A stretch of DNA of 64,000 nucleotides from Nitrospira sp. (GTDB lineage: Bacteria; Nitrospirota; Nitrospiria; Nitrospirales; Nitrospiraceae): NCBI GenBank assembly GCA_020853775.1, contig JADYYH010000105.1, positions 1-64,000 of the forward strand, in the 5' to 3' direction. The notes under the pieces were generated by a model. The model was given only the letters and a program-made list of their open reading frames with translations, had not been told where the DNA came from and did no database searches. Shown here piece after piece: positions 40,643 to 50,249 of this stretch (within the stretch, counting starts at the first letter, position 1; the number at the start of each line of letters is the position of its first letter). Made by a program: the position numbers and the translations under genes.

Positions 40643-40939
40643 ATGGCACGGCGGCTGGTCGTCCAACCTCAGTCCGATCTCGACATCCAAGCTGCGGCTG
40701 TATGGTATGAAGACCAACGATCCGGCTTGGGTGTGAGATTCCTGGACGAACTCGATCTCTTGTTTCAGCGGATCGATTCTAATCCTCGGCAATTTCCGCG
40801 AATGGAAGGCGAGGTCCGCCGTGCCCTCCTCCGACACTTCCCGTATGGTGTGTATTTCATCGAAGCGGTAGATGCCATCCCAGTGCTGGCGGTTCTTCAC
40901 CTGCATCGAGAACCGGATATGTGGAAGAGTCGAAGTTGA
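40643..40939 (+). CDS. RelE/ParE family toxin
   Basis: DLDIQAAAVWYEDQRSGLGVRFLDELD; FPYGVYFIEAVDAIPVLAVLHLHREP. Confidence 0.85.
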   Translation: MARRLVVQPQSDLDIQAAAVWYEDQRSGLGVRFLDELDLLFQRIDSNPRQFPRMEGEVRRALLRHFPYGVYFIEAVDAIPVLAVLHLHREPDMWKSRS

Positions 40940-41084
40940 TTCATCTGAGATCAAACGCCTCCAAGGCAAGAATCAAGTCGAGCATTGGGTGGGCAGTCGC
41001 GTGTTTAGGCTGAAGCTGCCGAGTCGGCTGTAGGGGCAGGTCGCAGCAGATCTCATAATTAATGAGGCAGACAATTGAAGGAAT

Positions 41085-41838
41085 GATGCCTAACCAAGCT
41101 CTTGCCAAATTCCTGGCGGCACTCAAAAAAGCGACCCGTGAGGTGCCTCAGGGCTACTTCCAGTTACCGGTGGCCGGACAAACACTGCCGATCTACCGCG
41201 AGCGAGTCTACTGTTATGAGCTGTATTACCAGCTTCGAGTGGCGCTGCCGGATGATTTTCAATTCTCCTTGGCGGGAGAAGTGGACAAGAGCGGGCATCC
41301 CATCTTCGCACTCCTCCACTAAAGCGCTGGAAGCCGGATTTTCTTGTGCATTCCGCTGGAAATATGGAAAAAAATCTTCTGGCCGTCGAAGTGAAGCCTG
41401 GTATCGCCCGGAGTTGCGACATGAAGAAAGACATCGAGACGCTCATCTCCTGTCTCAATAAAGCCAACTACGAATATGGGATGCTCCTGATCTACGGCGG
41501 GCGTCGTCCACAATGGCTTGGTAAGTTGGAGCGGTTTGCGGACTCACATACAAAGTTCCCCGATTTTCGTAATAGGCTTCTAGGAGCCTGTCCGACATTG
41601 ACCTTTCTACTGCGGCGAGCGAGGTGCGGCCATCTGCGTCGTTCTCGGCCCGAAAAAATCCTCAATGTATTCCAGTGAATACACTTCCGGTTTTTCCGAG
41701 CCTGCGGCCTTGCATCTGACCGCACCTCCCTCGTCTCGTCACGAACGGCAATGTCAGACAGGCTCCTAGTGTACTGGCACGAGGTGGCGGGTAGTTCCGC
41801 ATCCGAAGTGACTTGGGAGGAGATCATGAAAGTATAGA
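41085..41838 (+). pseudogene. hypothetical protein gene, frameshifted near 41310-41330 and interrupted by palindromic element
   Basis: Frames …GHPIFALLH / …KPDFLVHSAGNMEKNLLAVEVKPGIA… / after element …VYWHEVAGSSASEVTWEEIMKV* join into one protein. Confidence 0.65.
41580..41769. mobile_element. MITE-like palindromic insertion, ~186 bp plus CTAG repeat
   Basis: Termini CTAGGAGCCTGTCCGACATTG / CAATGTCAGACAGGCTCCTAG (20/21 as inverted repeat), stem continues to central AATGTATTC-CAGT-GAATACACT. Confidence 0.75.
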
Positions 41839-41927
41839 ACAGTCAGATGCGTTAGCTGTTCATGTGGCATGTGCTAAGTGTGCGCGCTTCGTGTATTGGC
41901 CAATCTATGACCAATTGAAACAGTTCC

Positions 41928-44678
41928 CTACCCTCTGACTCTCGCCGCCGTCCCTGCCACCCTGATCCTCGCATCCACGATCTGACAGCCTTGTCCCGGC
42001 GGCAGGGCGAAGATCGGGTTCAGATCGAGCTCGACAATCTCAGACACCTCTTCGACTAAGCGCGAGAGCCTCAGCAGCAGGTTTTGAATGGCATCGACGT
42101 CGCCGGGAGGATGTCCGCGATACCCCTGCAGCAGGCGATATCCCTTGATGCTGCGAATCAAGTCAGCGGCGTCCAGCTCCGTCAGCGGCGTGATTCGGAA
42201 ACGCACGTCTCCTAAAATTTCGACATGAATCCCGCCAAGACCGAACCCGATCAAAGGGCCGAAAGAGGGATCCTGCACCATCCCAGCCATGACCTCGACG
42301 CCGTCCTTCACCATCGGCTGGATGAGTACCCCTTCCATCGCCTCAAGCGTGTGGTCTTGGGCGAGCCGCGTGGCAATGTCTTCGTACGCGCGACGAACCT
42401 CGGTTTTACTGGCGAGGTTGAGATGCACGCCGCCGACTTCCGTCTTGTGGACCAGCGTATGCGAGGCCAGTTTGACGGCAACGGGAAATCCGATCTGTGC
42501 GGCGAGCGTAGCCGCCTCTTCGGCCGTGGTGGCGAGGCCGCCGGGCGGCAAAGAAATCCCCATGCCGTTGAGAACCGCCCGTGTTTCGGTGACCGTCAAC
42601 CAACCGGGTCCGCGTGTGGCGAGGGCGTTGCGACAGACGGCATCGACGGACGGAATATCAAGATCATCGAAGTCCGGCACCATGCCGAGAGGGCGATCGC
42701 GCCACTGCACGTAGCCGGCGATTTTGCCCAGGACGCGCGCGGGGAGTTCGGGCAGGCCATAGGTGGGGATGGTTTCGTGCGGCAGCGAAAATGTGCGGTC
42801 ACGATCCGTTTCGACCATCCAACTGATAGAGACCGGTTTGTTGACCGATTGCTGCGCCCGTGCCGCCTCAATCCCTCGCGCAATGCCTTCAGCCATGGGG
42901 TTCACGTCGGTCGCCGTCACGGCGATGTATAAAATGATCAGGGCATCGATATCGTCGGAGTCCAGCAGCGCGCGGATCGCTTGCTCGTACTGCTCCGGCG
43001 TGGCGGAGGCGATCAAGTCCACCGGATTGTGCAGCGAGGCAGAGGCGGGAAGAAACGGCGAGAGTCGAGAAATGGTGGCCTGCGACAATTCAGGGACCTC
43101 GAGGCCGGCCGCCTCGCAGGCGTCCGCGCAGAGGATGGCCGGTCCCCCGGCGTTGGTTAGAATCCCGACGCGTCGTCCCTTCGGCAACGGTTGTTCGGAC
43201 AGGCCGGTGGCCAGGGCAAACATTTCCTCCAGCGTGTCGGCGCGCAGAATCCCGGTCTGCTGAAAGAGAGCGTCCACCGCGACATCATTGGCAGCCAGCG
43301 CAGCCGTGTGGGACCCTGCGGCTCGTTTGCCCGATGAGGTCCGCCCCGCCTTGAGGACGACGATCGGCTTATTCCGGCTGACACGACGGGCGATCTGCGC
43401 AAATCGCCTGGGGTTGCCGAAGGACTCGACATACAGCAGGATCACGTTGGTGGCGGAGTCCTGTTCCCAGTACTGCAGAAGATCGTTGACGGAGACATCG
43501 GCCTTGTTGCCGACGCTGACGAAGGTGGAAAGGCCGAGGTGCAATCGTTCGGAGGCGGCAACCAGAGCGAGCCCCAGGGCGCCGCTTTGCGAGGACATGG
43601 CGATGGACCCGGCGGGCGGAAAGGTGGGGGTAAACGTGGCGTTCAAGCGCACGGCGGGATCGGTGTTCAGGATGCCGAAGCAGTTGGGTCCCACCATGCG
43701 CATCCCGTGCAGCCGCACTTTCTCCAGCAACTGATCCTGCAACCGCCGCCCTTCCGCTCCGACTTCTGCAAACCCGGCCGTGATGATGACCAGGGCACGG
43801 ACTCCGATGGCGGCACATTCGTCCACCACAGACAAGACCGCATCTTTGGGCACGGCGATGACGGCGAGATCGATCGGTCCCGGTAGGTGGCGCACGCTGG
43901 GAAATGCCTGGACCCCGGCAATGTCGGACGCATGGGGATTGACGGCATAACAGCGGCCTTCAAACCGGTTGTGGCGGAGAGCTTCCAGTAACCGGTATCC
44001 GATACTCTTGGGCGCGCGGGACGCGCCGATCACCGCGACGGCGCGCGGATGAAACAGAGGATGAAGCGAGGCGATGGTCGCGACGCGTTCGCGCCATTCG
44101 GATCGTCGCACGCTCCGGTCTGTCGGGGCCAGGGACAGCTCCACTTCCATGTCCCCACCTTCAAGATGTTCTTCCATGGTGAAGCCCGACGTGGCAAACA
44201 CTTCACGCATCGCCAGATTATCGGCATGGGTGATGGCCCAGAGTTTGGTGAAGCCCTGCCGGATGGCCAGCAGCGCCAGGCGTTCGAGAAGAATGGTGCC
44301 GAGACCATGTCTATGGAGCTCGTCGTCCACGGCCATCGCCACTTCCGCTTCATGCGGGGCCCGCGTATGGTAGGAGCCAGATGCGATGATGCGCAGCGTA
44401 TCGTCGTGCCGGCGCAGGACGATCACCGTCAGACTGCGTTCCGGGCGCGAAGAATCGCAGAGCGACCGGATCACCTCGGCGGGTGGGGCGGATTCCGAAA
44501 AGAAGCGGTGGCGCGTTGCCGACGGGGAGAGGCGTTTGACGAAGCGCTGCAATTCGTCGGCGTCGCCTGGTTGTGCGATCCGTAACAGGGCCGTCGTTCC
44601 ATCGCTCAGAATGGTATGAGCCGAATCGGGGCCTTCATTCCGTAGGGGCGGAATCTGGCGGGGGCGAATACGTTGCAT
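41928..44678 (-). CDS. ADP-forming acetyl-CoA synthetase (acd alpha–beta) fused to GNAT acetyltransferase
   Basis: CoA-binding SIGYRLLEALRHNRFEGRCYAVNPHASDIAG, ATP-grasp GFPVAVKLAS..HKTEVGGV, N-terminal GNAT. Confidence 0.92.
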   Translation of the reverse strand: MQRIRPRQIPPLRNEGPDSAHTILSDGTTALLRIAQPGDADELQRFVKRLSPSATRHRFFSESAPPAEVIRSLCDSSRPERSLTVIVLRRHDDTLRIIASGSYHTRAPHEAEVAMAVDDELHRHGLGTILLERLALLAIRQGFTKLWAITHADNLAMREVFATSGFTMEEHLEGGDMEVELSLAPTDRSVRRSEWRERVATIASLHPLFHPRAVAVIGASRAPKSIGYRLLEALRHNRFEGRCYAVNPHASDIAGVQAFPSVRHLPGPIDLAVIAVPKDAVLSVVDECAAIGVRALVIITAGFAEVGAEGRRLQDQLLEKVRLHGMRMVGPNCFGILNTDPAVRLNATFTPTFPPAGSIAMSSQSGALGLALVAASERLHLGLSTFVSVGNKADVSVNDLLQYWEQDSATNVILLYVESFGNPRRFAQIARRVSRNKPIVVLKAGRTSSGKRAAGSHTAALAANDVAVDALFQQTGILRADTLEEMFALATGLSEQPLPKGRRVGILTNAGGPAILCADACEAAGLEVPELSQATISRLSPFLPASASLHNPVDLIASATPEQYEQAIRALLDSDDIDALIILYIAVTATDVNPMAEGIARGIEAARAQQSVNKPVSISWMVETDRDRTFSLPHETIPTYGLPELPARVLGKIAGYVQWRDRPLGMVPDFDDLDIPSVDAVCRNALATRGPGWLTVTETRAVLNGMGISLPPGGLATTAEEAATLAAQIGFPVAVKLASHTLVHKTEVGGVHLNLASKTEVRRAYEDIATRLAQDHTLEAMEGVLIQPMVKDGVEVMAGMVQDPSFGPLIGFGLGGIHVEILGDVRFRITPLTELDAADLIRSIKGYRLLQGYRGHPPGDVDAIQNLLLRLSRLVEEVSEIVELDLNPIFALPPGQGCQIVDARIRVAGTAARVRG

Positions 44679-44682
44679 CGAA

Positions 44683-45882
44683 TCACCTCGTCAGTAGGCT
44701 CGGTTTGAGGATCAGCAGCAACCCCAGTGCGATCATGACCGCACCGCTGATGAGTTTCAACCACCGGCCTTCGCGTTCTTCCAACTTGCGACGTCCCAAG
44801 GTGACGACCGCCAACGTGACCATCAAGACATCGTCGGCGATGTAGGCGAGGTTGTAGAGACCGAGGTACGCGTAATAGTGCCAGGCGGGTAGATGATAGG
44901 TGCTCAACACCTGGGTATACAGCGTGGGGAATCCGGCCGTGCACAGTAACTCGACCATGTTGACCAGGCCCGCCAGCAGGATGACCCCGGCCAAGGCGCC
45001 GGTTCGATGTTCAGCCTGGACGATGCGGCGGATCCTCGCATAGATTCCAGGCTTGGCGGAGTCCGGAATGCTCAAGGAGAATCCCCGGCGGAACGCGAAA
45101 AAGTCCTTCACGTTCACCAGGCCGATGCCTATCGCCAGTGCTCCCAATATAAACTGGACGGCATGGGACAGGCCGATCAGCAGAAACAGGTTCAGCCAGG
45201 CCGCCATAAACGCAAAATAGATGAGCCCGCTCACCAGCACGAAGGTGCCGGAGATGAGCACCATGGCGAAGCGGTCGCGCAACGTCGCCAGCAGCGACAA
45301 GAGAAACAAGAGGACCCACATCGCACAGGGATTGAAGCCGTCGAGCAGGCCGATGGCCAGCGTGAAGAGTGGAAGCCCCAATTCGTCGGCGCTGACGCGG
45401 CCTACCCACGGCAGCACGATGCTGTCAGTCTCAGTTATCTGCGGACTTGTGCCGGTGCAGTCCGGCTGGGCGGGGCGGCAGGCGGCAAACGGTTCGGTTG
45501 CGGGCGTGGTCGGGGACTGATCCAGCATGGCGAGGAGACGCGCGCCCGTGGACCGTTCATCCTGGTACCCGACGATCAATTCTCCGTTCAGGTAGAACAT
45601 CGGCACGCCGACCACCGGCAGCGCATGGAGATGCGCCAGCCTTTCGAATCGCGCCAGTGCTTGCGGATCGCGGTCGATGTCCACGATTAGGATGCGCAGA
45701 GCGGGACGTGTCCGGCGAAGCTCTTCGAGAAACACCTTGGCCGCTTCGCAATGCGAGCAGCCGGTGCGCACGAACACTTCGAGGTCGGGGGCCGGCTCCG
45801 ACGTGAGGCCGACTCCCGGTCTCATGAAGAGACACAACAGTATCAGGCAGAGACCGAGGCTCAAGCGTTCGCGCCGAAGCAT
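44683..45882 (-). CDS. thioredoxin/glutaredoxin-like domain fused to CcdA/DsbD-like membrane domain
   Basis: VFVRTGCSHCEAAKVFL; TM region GLLDGFNPCAMWVLLFLLSLL. Confidence 0.8.
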   Translation of the reverse strand: MLRRERLSLGLCLILLCLFMRPGVGLTSEPAPDLEVFVRTGCSHCEAAKVFLEELRRTRPALRILIVDIDRDPQALARFERLAHLHALPVVGVPMFYLNGELIVGYQDERSTGARLLAMLDQSPTTPATEPFAACRPAQPDCTGTSPQITETDSIVLPWVGRVSADELGLPLFTLAIGLLDGFNPCAMWVLLFLLSLLATLRDRFAMVLISGTFVLVSGLIYFAFMAAWLNLFLLIGLSHAVQFILGALAIGIGLVNVKDFFAFRRGFSLSIPDSAKPGIYARIRRIVQAEHRTGALAGVILLAGLVNMVELLCTAGFPTLYTQVLSTYHLPAWHYYAYLGLYNLAYIADDVLMVTLAVVTLGRRKLEEREGRWLKLISGAVMIALGLLLILKPSLLTR

Positions 45883-45901
45883 GCGGCCTCCGGCCCGTCC
45901 A

Positions 45902-46264
45902 CTAACTCACGAAATCGGGTGTGGCGACGGAGCGTATGTAGGACAAGACGTCCAGCATTTGCTGGTCCGTCAGTTTTCCGCGATACCCGTGCATGGGACT
46001 GAACAGCGCGCCGTTTGCGATGGTGATCAACAATTCCCAATCGGTCTTGGCGCGCGAGTTCACCGATTGAAAATTCGCCGGACGGACGATGAGATATTGG
46101 CCGTCCGGCCCGTTGCCGTCTAACTTATCGCCATGGCATCGCAGGCAGTTTTTCTCATAGATGGCTTGCCCGTCTCGCGGATTGCCCCGGTTCGTTTGTC
46201 CGGCGGCCCAGGAACTTCCGAGGATCACAAGACAGAGGGCACAGAGAATGCTGAACGTTTTCAT
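45902..46264 (-). CDS. monoheme cytochrome c
   Basis: Signal peptide; CLRCHGDKLDGNG. Confidence 0.88.
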   Translation of the reverse strand: MKTFSILCALCLVILGSSWAAGQTNRGNPRDGQAIYEKNCLRCHGDKLDGNGPDGQYLIVRPANFQSVNSRAKTDWELLITIANGALFSPMHGYRGKLTDQQMLDVLSYIRSVATPDFVS

Positions 46265-46313
46265 GCGCTGGCTCCTTTACGGTTCAATGTGTCGCCACCG
46301 GACGGCCGTTAGG

Positions 46314-47171
46314 TTATCGTACCAATAACACCGGGCAAGGAACTTGATGCAAGAGTGCATGGGAAATGCTGCCCAGCAGGAAACGCTCAAGGCCTTTCCG
46401 TCCGTGCGATCCAATAATCAACAAGTCTGCCGAACGGGCGCGCTCTGTCAGGATATCAATCGGATCGCCGACCGCCACGTGTGTGCCGACCGAATAGCGA
46501 TGATTCATGACGGCGGCAGCAAGATTCTTCACCAAGTCCTCAGCCGATCGCACGGCGATACCGGTCCAGTCTTGCAGCGGGAACAGGCTGAACGGGTCGG
46601 TGGCCGGGATCGGCCGCACGACACTCACGATTGTGAGATCGACCGGATTTTTGAAGGGATGCGCGAGCAGCCAGGCTTTGATGCGCTCGGCGTCTTCATG
46701 GCCTTCGATCGCCACCGTGACTCGCTTGACCGGTCCCTCCCGTTCTTTCACGATCAAGGTCGTACAATCTGCGTGCAGCGCGACACGGTGCGACACGCTG
46801 CCCAGGACGAACTCGCCGACGCGGCCTCTTCCGCGCGCCCCGATCACGATCAGTTCCGCGCGCAGGTCTCGCGCCTGGTCCAGAATCAGCGCCGCAGGTT
46901 TGGCGAATTCGCAGACACGCGTGATCGACAGACCCTGGGAAGGGAGGAGTGTGGTGGTGTGATCCAGAAGCTGCTCGCCCGCCTTCTGCATGGCCTTGCG
47001 GAACTCGTCGTAGCCTTGCATGTTGCTCACTTCCGCGACGATCGGATATTGAAACATGCCCAGATCAATGCCGTGCACGAGGACGACCTCCTGCAGATCG
47101 TACAGGTACGAGGCTTCTCGAACGGCGGCAAACGCCTGTTCCGACCAATCGAGTGCGATCAGGACGCGCAT
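46314..47171 (-). CDS. universal stress protein, tandem UspA domains
   Basis: VLIALDWSEQAFAAVREA; GARGRGRVGEFVLGSVSHRV; GSHGRKGLERFLLGSISHALL. Confidence 0.92.
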   Translation of the reverse strand: MRVLIALDWSEQAFAAVREASYLYDLQEVVLVHGIDLGMFQYPIVAEVSNMQGYDEFRKAMQKAGEQLLDHTTTLLPSQGLSITRVCEFAKPAALILDQARDLRAELIVIGARGRGRVGEFVLGSVSHRVALHADCTTLIVKEREGPVKRVTVAIEGHEDAERIKAWLLAHPFKNPVDLTIVSVVRPIPATDPFSLFPLQDWTGIAVRSAEDLVKNLAAAVMNHRYSVGTHVAVGDPIDILTERARSADLLIIGSHGRKGLERFLLGSISHALLHQVPCPVLLVR

Positions 47172-47184
47172 AATAGTCCTTCCT

Positions 47185-47736
47185 TTAAAACAACGGATGC
47201 GGCGACGTGCCGAAGGGCATGAACCGCGGTGAATCGCCGACATTGCCGCGAATGCGCCACTGTCCGTCTTCCCATGTCATGTAATGCACTTCCTCATACC
47301 AGCTGTCGATCGGCACGCGGAGGCCGCCGGTTTTAGACAGGCCTGTCAGGCTGCCTGTGCAGGTGACTTCGATGATGGTTTTGGAGCCGCTGCCGACCTT
47401 GGTCAGCCGGGAAAAGTGGTGGGTATCGGTGAGGTCCTGGAATTCATCGAACAGATTGGCCCACACCTTCCGCATGTCGGACTTCTTGAGTCCGTGATAG
47501 TCGTACTGCTCAGAATAGAGGGCCATGACGCCGTCCACATTACGAGCCCGAAGCGCCTCTTCCGCCTGTTGAAAGGTTTTCAGCACCGCGTTTGTCGTCG
47601 CCTGATCGAGATCTGCCGCTGCGCCGGGAAGGAGCCGAACTTCTGCCTGGGCAACCGGTAGCAGAGCGACCATCACCAGGAGTCCACCCGTCAGGCACGC
47701 GCTCCATTGACTCCATCTCCGACGCCGTTCACCCAT
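47185..47736 (-). CDS. SnoaL/NTF2-like domain secreted protein
   Basis: Signal peptide; LRARNVDGVMALYSEQYDYHG. Confidence 0.6.
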   Translation of the reverse strand: MGERRRRWSQWSACLTGGLLVMVALLPVAQAEVRLLPGAAADLDQATTNAVLKTFQQAEEALRARNVDGVMALYSEQYDYHGLKKSDMRKVWANLFDEFQDLTDTHHFSRLTKVGSGSKTIIEVTCTGSLTGLSKTGGLRVPIDSWYEEVHYMTWEDGQWRIRGNVGDSPRFMPFGTSPHPLF

Positions 47737-47787
47737 GCGGTCCTCGTTTCGGTTGCGTCCGATCATTGCTGCGGTCATCAGGCGTCC

Positions 47788-48282
47788 CTATCCGGTCCAC
47801 GTAATCCGGATAAAGTCCTCGTCCTGGTCGTACTGAATATCCAATTGGCCATGGTGCGAATGTTTCAGCGCTTCACCGATGCGTCGGGGCAGGTGCGCAT
47901 CGGTCGTAAGGACGACAAGATCCTCAGCCCGGTCCTCGATTGTCATAATGCGCGCCAGGGGATAAGCCTTTTTTTCTTCTGCTTCCGTATTACGGATGAT
48001 GCCCATCACCTGATCGCGATGCTGCGCCTTGTACGGCCCTTTCAAGGTGACGAACCCCTTGGGATTCTTGTCCTGGATGCGGAGGCAGGCCGGACAGGTG
48101 ATCTGTTCGGCATTCGCCGGCCTGGTGTCCCATGTCCAGCGACCTTTGTGGTACAAGGCCCCGCAGGTCTTGCAGACGGTGGGCTCCTTGAGTTTGCCCG
48201 GCAACTTGTATGAATCGTGCTTATATTCCTCGACGAAACGATCGCGACGCGCGCTATGGCCGCCCTCTGGTTGGTTGTTCAT
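47788..48282 (-). CDS. BCAM0308-family-like protein
   Basis: HDSYKLPGKLKEPTVCKTCGALYHKGRWTW; CPACLRIQDKNPKG. Confidence 0.75.
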   Translation of the reverse strand: MNNQPEGGHSARRDRFVEEYKHDSYKLPGKLKEPTVCKTCGALYHKGRWTWDTRPANAEQITCPACLRIQDKNPKGFVTLKGPYKAQHRDQVMGIIRNTEAEEKKAYPLARIMTIEDRAEDLVVLTTDAHLPRRIGEALKHSHHGQLDIQYDQDEDFIRITWTG

Positions 48283-48329
48283 CACAGACAGTCCCTTCTT
48301 TGCTGGTGTGCCGCTGGTGGCACCTTGGA

Positions 48330-48983
48330 TCATGAGTTCGAGATCAATGCCTCCTCAGCCAGATTGAGATACTGCAACACCTCCCGGTCTTCGACCTGTT
48401 CGAAATCCCGGTAGAAATTTCCGACGGCAAAAAAGGGCTCGGGAACCCGGAGCACCACCAACTGATCGACCAGGGTGCGGGCCTCCTGAATCGTGCTGCG
48501 AGGGCCGACCGGGATCGCGCCGATAATGCGGCGGGGGTGCGCCTGGCGCACGGTCGCGACGGAGGCAAAGAAGGTGGCGCCGGTGGCCAAGCCGTCGTCC
48601 ACAATAATGACGGTCCGGTCTTTGAGCGAGGGAAAGGGGCGACCTTGCCGGTAGAGAGCCACACGCCGGGCGACTTCTTTTTGTTGCACCTGCACGGCGG
48701 CGGCCAGGTCGCGATCCGTCAGGGATAGACCGGACAGGGCTTCCTGATTCCAGTAGACCGCTCCCGTCTCGCTGACCGCGCCCAGTGCATACTCAGGGTT
48801 TCCCGGCGCGCCGATCTTCCGGGTGATGAGCACGTCGAGCGGAAGATGCAAGGCCAGGCTCAACTGATAAGCCACCGCGACACCCCCGCGCGGAAGCGCA
48901 AGCAGGATGCCGTCGGGATCGTTGCGAAACGCGACAAGCTCCTGCGCCAGCAGTTCACCGGCTTCTTCACGGTTCTTAAACAT
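48330..48983 (-). CDS. phosphoribosyltransferase family protein
   Basis: FKNREEAGELLAQEL; VIIVDDGLATGATFFAS PRPP loop. Confidence 0.9.
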   Translation of the reverse strand: MFKNREEAGELLAQELVAFRNDPDGILLALPRGGVAVAYQLSLALHLPLDVLITRKIGAPGNPEYALGAVSETGAVYWNQEALSGLSLTDRDLAAAVQVQQKEVARRVALYRQGRPFPSLKDRTVIIVDDGLATGATFFASVATVRQAHPRRIIGAIPVGPRSTIQEARTLVDQLVVLRVPEPFFAVGNFYRDFEQVEDREVLQYLNLAEEALISNS

Positions 48984-49035
48984 CACTCCCTTCCCCGACA
49001 GGTGTGGTAATCGATGCGTCAAGCTCCCAGTCGAC

Positions 49036-49182
49036 TTACCATAATCCGCTTGTGACCCCGACGCCGATTAGAAACAGCGCGGCCACGATCACGAGTACCA
49101 TCAGCCACCAGTGGTGATGGGTTTCCTCCGGGTGCCAATGCATTTCCCAGGGGATATCCAGATAGCGAGGATGCTTGAACAT
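49036..49182 (-). CDS. 48-aa single-TM protein (MFKHPRYLDIPWEMHWHPEETHHHWWLMVLVIVAALFLIGVGVTSGLW)
   Basis: Below ORF-track cutoff; SD AAAGGAG before ATG; 15 nt after hsp20 stop. Confidence 0.7.
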   Translation of the reverse strand: MFKHPRYLDIPWEMHWHPEETHHHWWLMVLVIVAALFLIGVGVTSGLW

Positions 49183-49197
49183 GGGCGCTCCTTTCGT

Positions 49198-49670
49198 TTA
49201 GGAAATCTTCACCTCGATCGATTTCGGTTTGGCCTGAGCCGATTTCGGGAGATGCACGTTCAGGATGCCGTCTTTGAATTCTGCGGCGACCTTACTTCCG
49301 TCGGCATCTTCCGGCAGCGTGAAGCTCCGCAGGAAACTCCCGTACGCGCGCTCCACGCGATGATATTTTTTGTCCTTTTCTTCTTTTTCGTACTTACGCT
49401 CGCCGGAGATGGCCAGCACATTATCGTGCACCGTCAGCTTCACATTTTCTTTCTTGATGTCCGGCAACTCCGCCTTGATCACATACTCCTTCTCGTCTTC
49501 GGTAATGTCCACCGCGGTGACCATTCCGCGACGGCAATGGATTCCTTCTGGCCTCCGGCTTTAACCGGCGCTCCACCCCACATGGCCGAGAGGCGTTTCT
49601 GGATGTCTTCCAACTCTCTCCAAGGATTCAGCTGTGCGCGAAATGGTTCCCAGTGAATCAATCCACTCAT
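49198..49670 (-). pseudogene. Hsp20/alpha-crystallin small heat shock protein with apparent 1-nt frameshift near 49516
   Basis: MSGLIHWEPFRAQLNPWRELEDIQKRL…SIAVAEW | AVDITEDEKEYVIKAELPDIKKENVKL in two frames. Confidence 0.8.
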
Positions 49671-49744
49671 GGCCGTCTCTCCTTTGTCTGTTCTGGTGAT
49701 GCCTTGTTCGCAAATGATTCATCAATAGCTCTGTCTCATAGGTA

Positions 49745-49761
49745 TTGCAGACTCGATGCCA
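49745..49761 (-). promoter_or_regulatory. putative sigma54 promoter upstream of hsp20
   Basis: Minus strand TGGCATCGAGTCTGCAA, GG-N10-GC. Confidence 0.45.
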
Positions 49762-50249
49762 GAAGACATGGTGGAAAGCCCCAGCCTTCTGGAGCCGCGA
49801 AGAGAGAAAAAGCCAGCGGCATCGTCCTGCCAGTGGGGCGATACGGGACAACGGCGGGGTGCGGCAATGGTGCCAATTACCTCATTGATTTCCGGCTGAC
49901 CATGCTTACATAGATAGGTGAAAGGAGGTGGAGCCAGGATAAAGGTCGACATCCCCGCTTCCGTGCAGCGAAGAGTTGGTTCGGGGGTTGCGCCTGTGCC
50001 GGTTTCGGGATCAGTTCCGAAGGGACGCGCTTCCATCTCGGTGCCAGTATGAGGCACGGCTCCCATGGAGCCCGATGAACGGGAGGCGCGGGGTATCCGG
50101 TGTGAGAGTTGTGCCGGGGTGCCCGGATGGATCTCGCTCGGTCGGCAGGCCTGATCTCCTCACGGAAGCGGGTTCTTTTTTTGGATCGGCAGATGGCCAC
50201 TTCGTCCCGCGGGCTTTTCAGTCCGAAGAAGTCCGCGAGGAGGTGTCGT

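Noticed and set aside
42225-42932. 235-aa plus-strand ORF
   Set aside because: Antisense to the acetyl-CoA synthetase/GNAT gene, no domain
49760-50249. Non-coding stretch between hsp20 and nucleotidyltransferase genes
   Set aside because: Short ORFs in several frames but none with coherent motif; could not support an RNA or a pseudogene call
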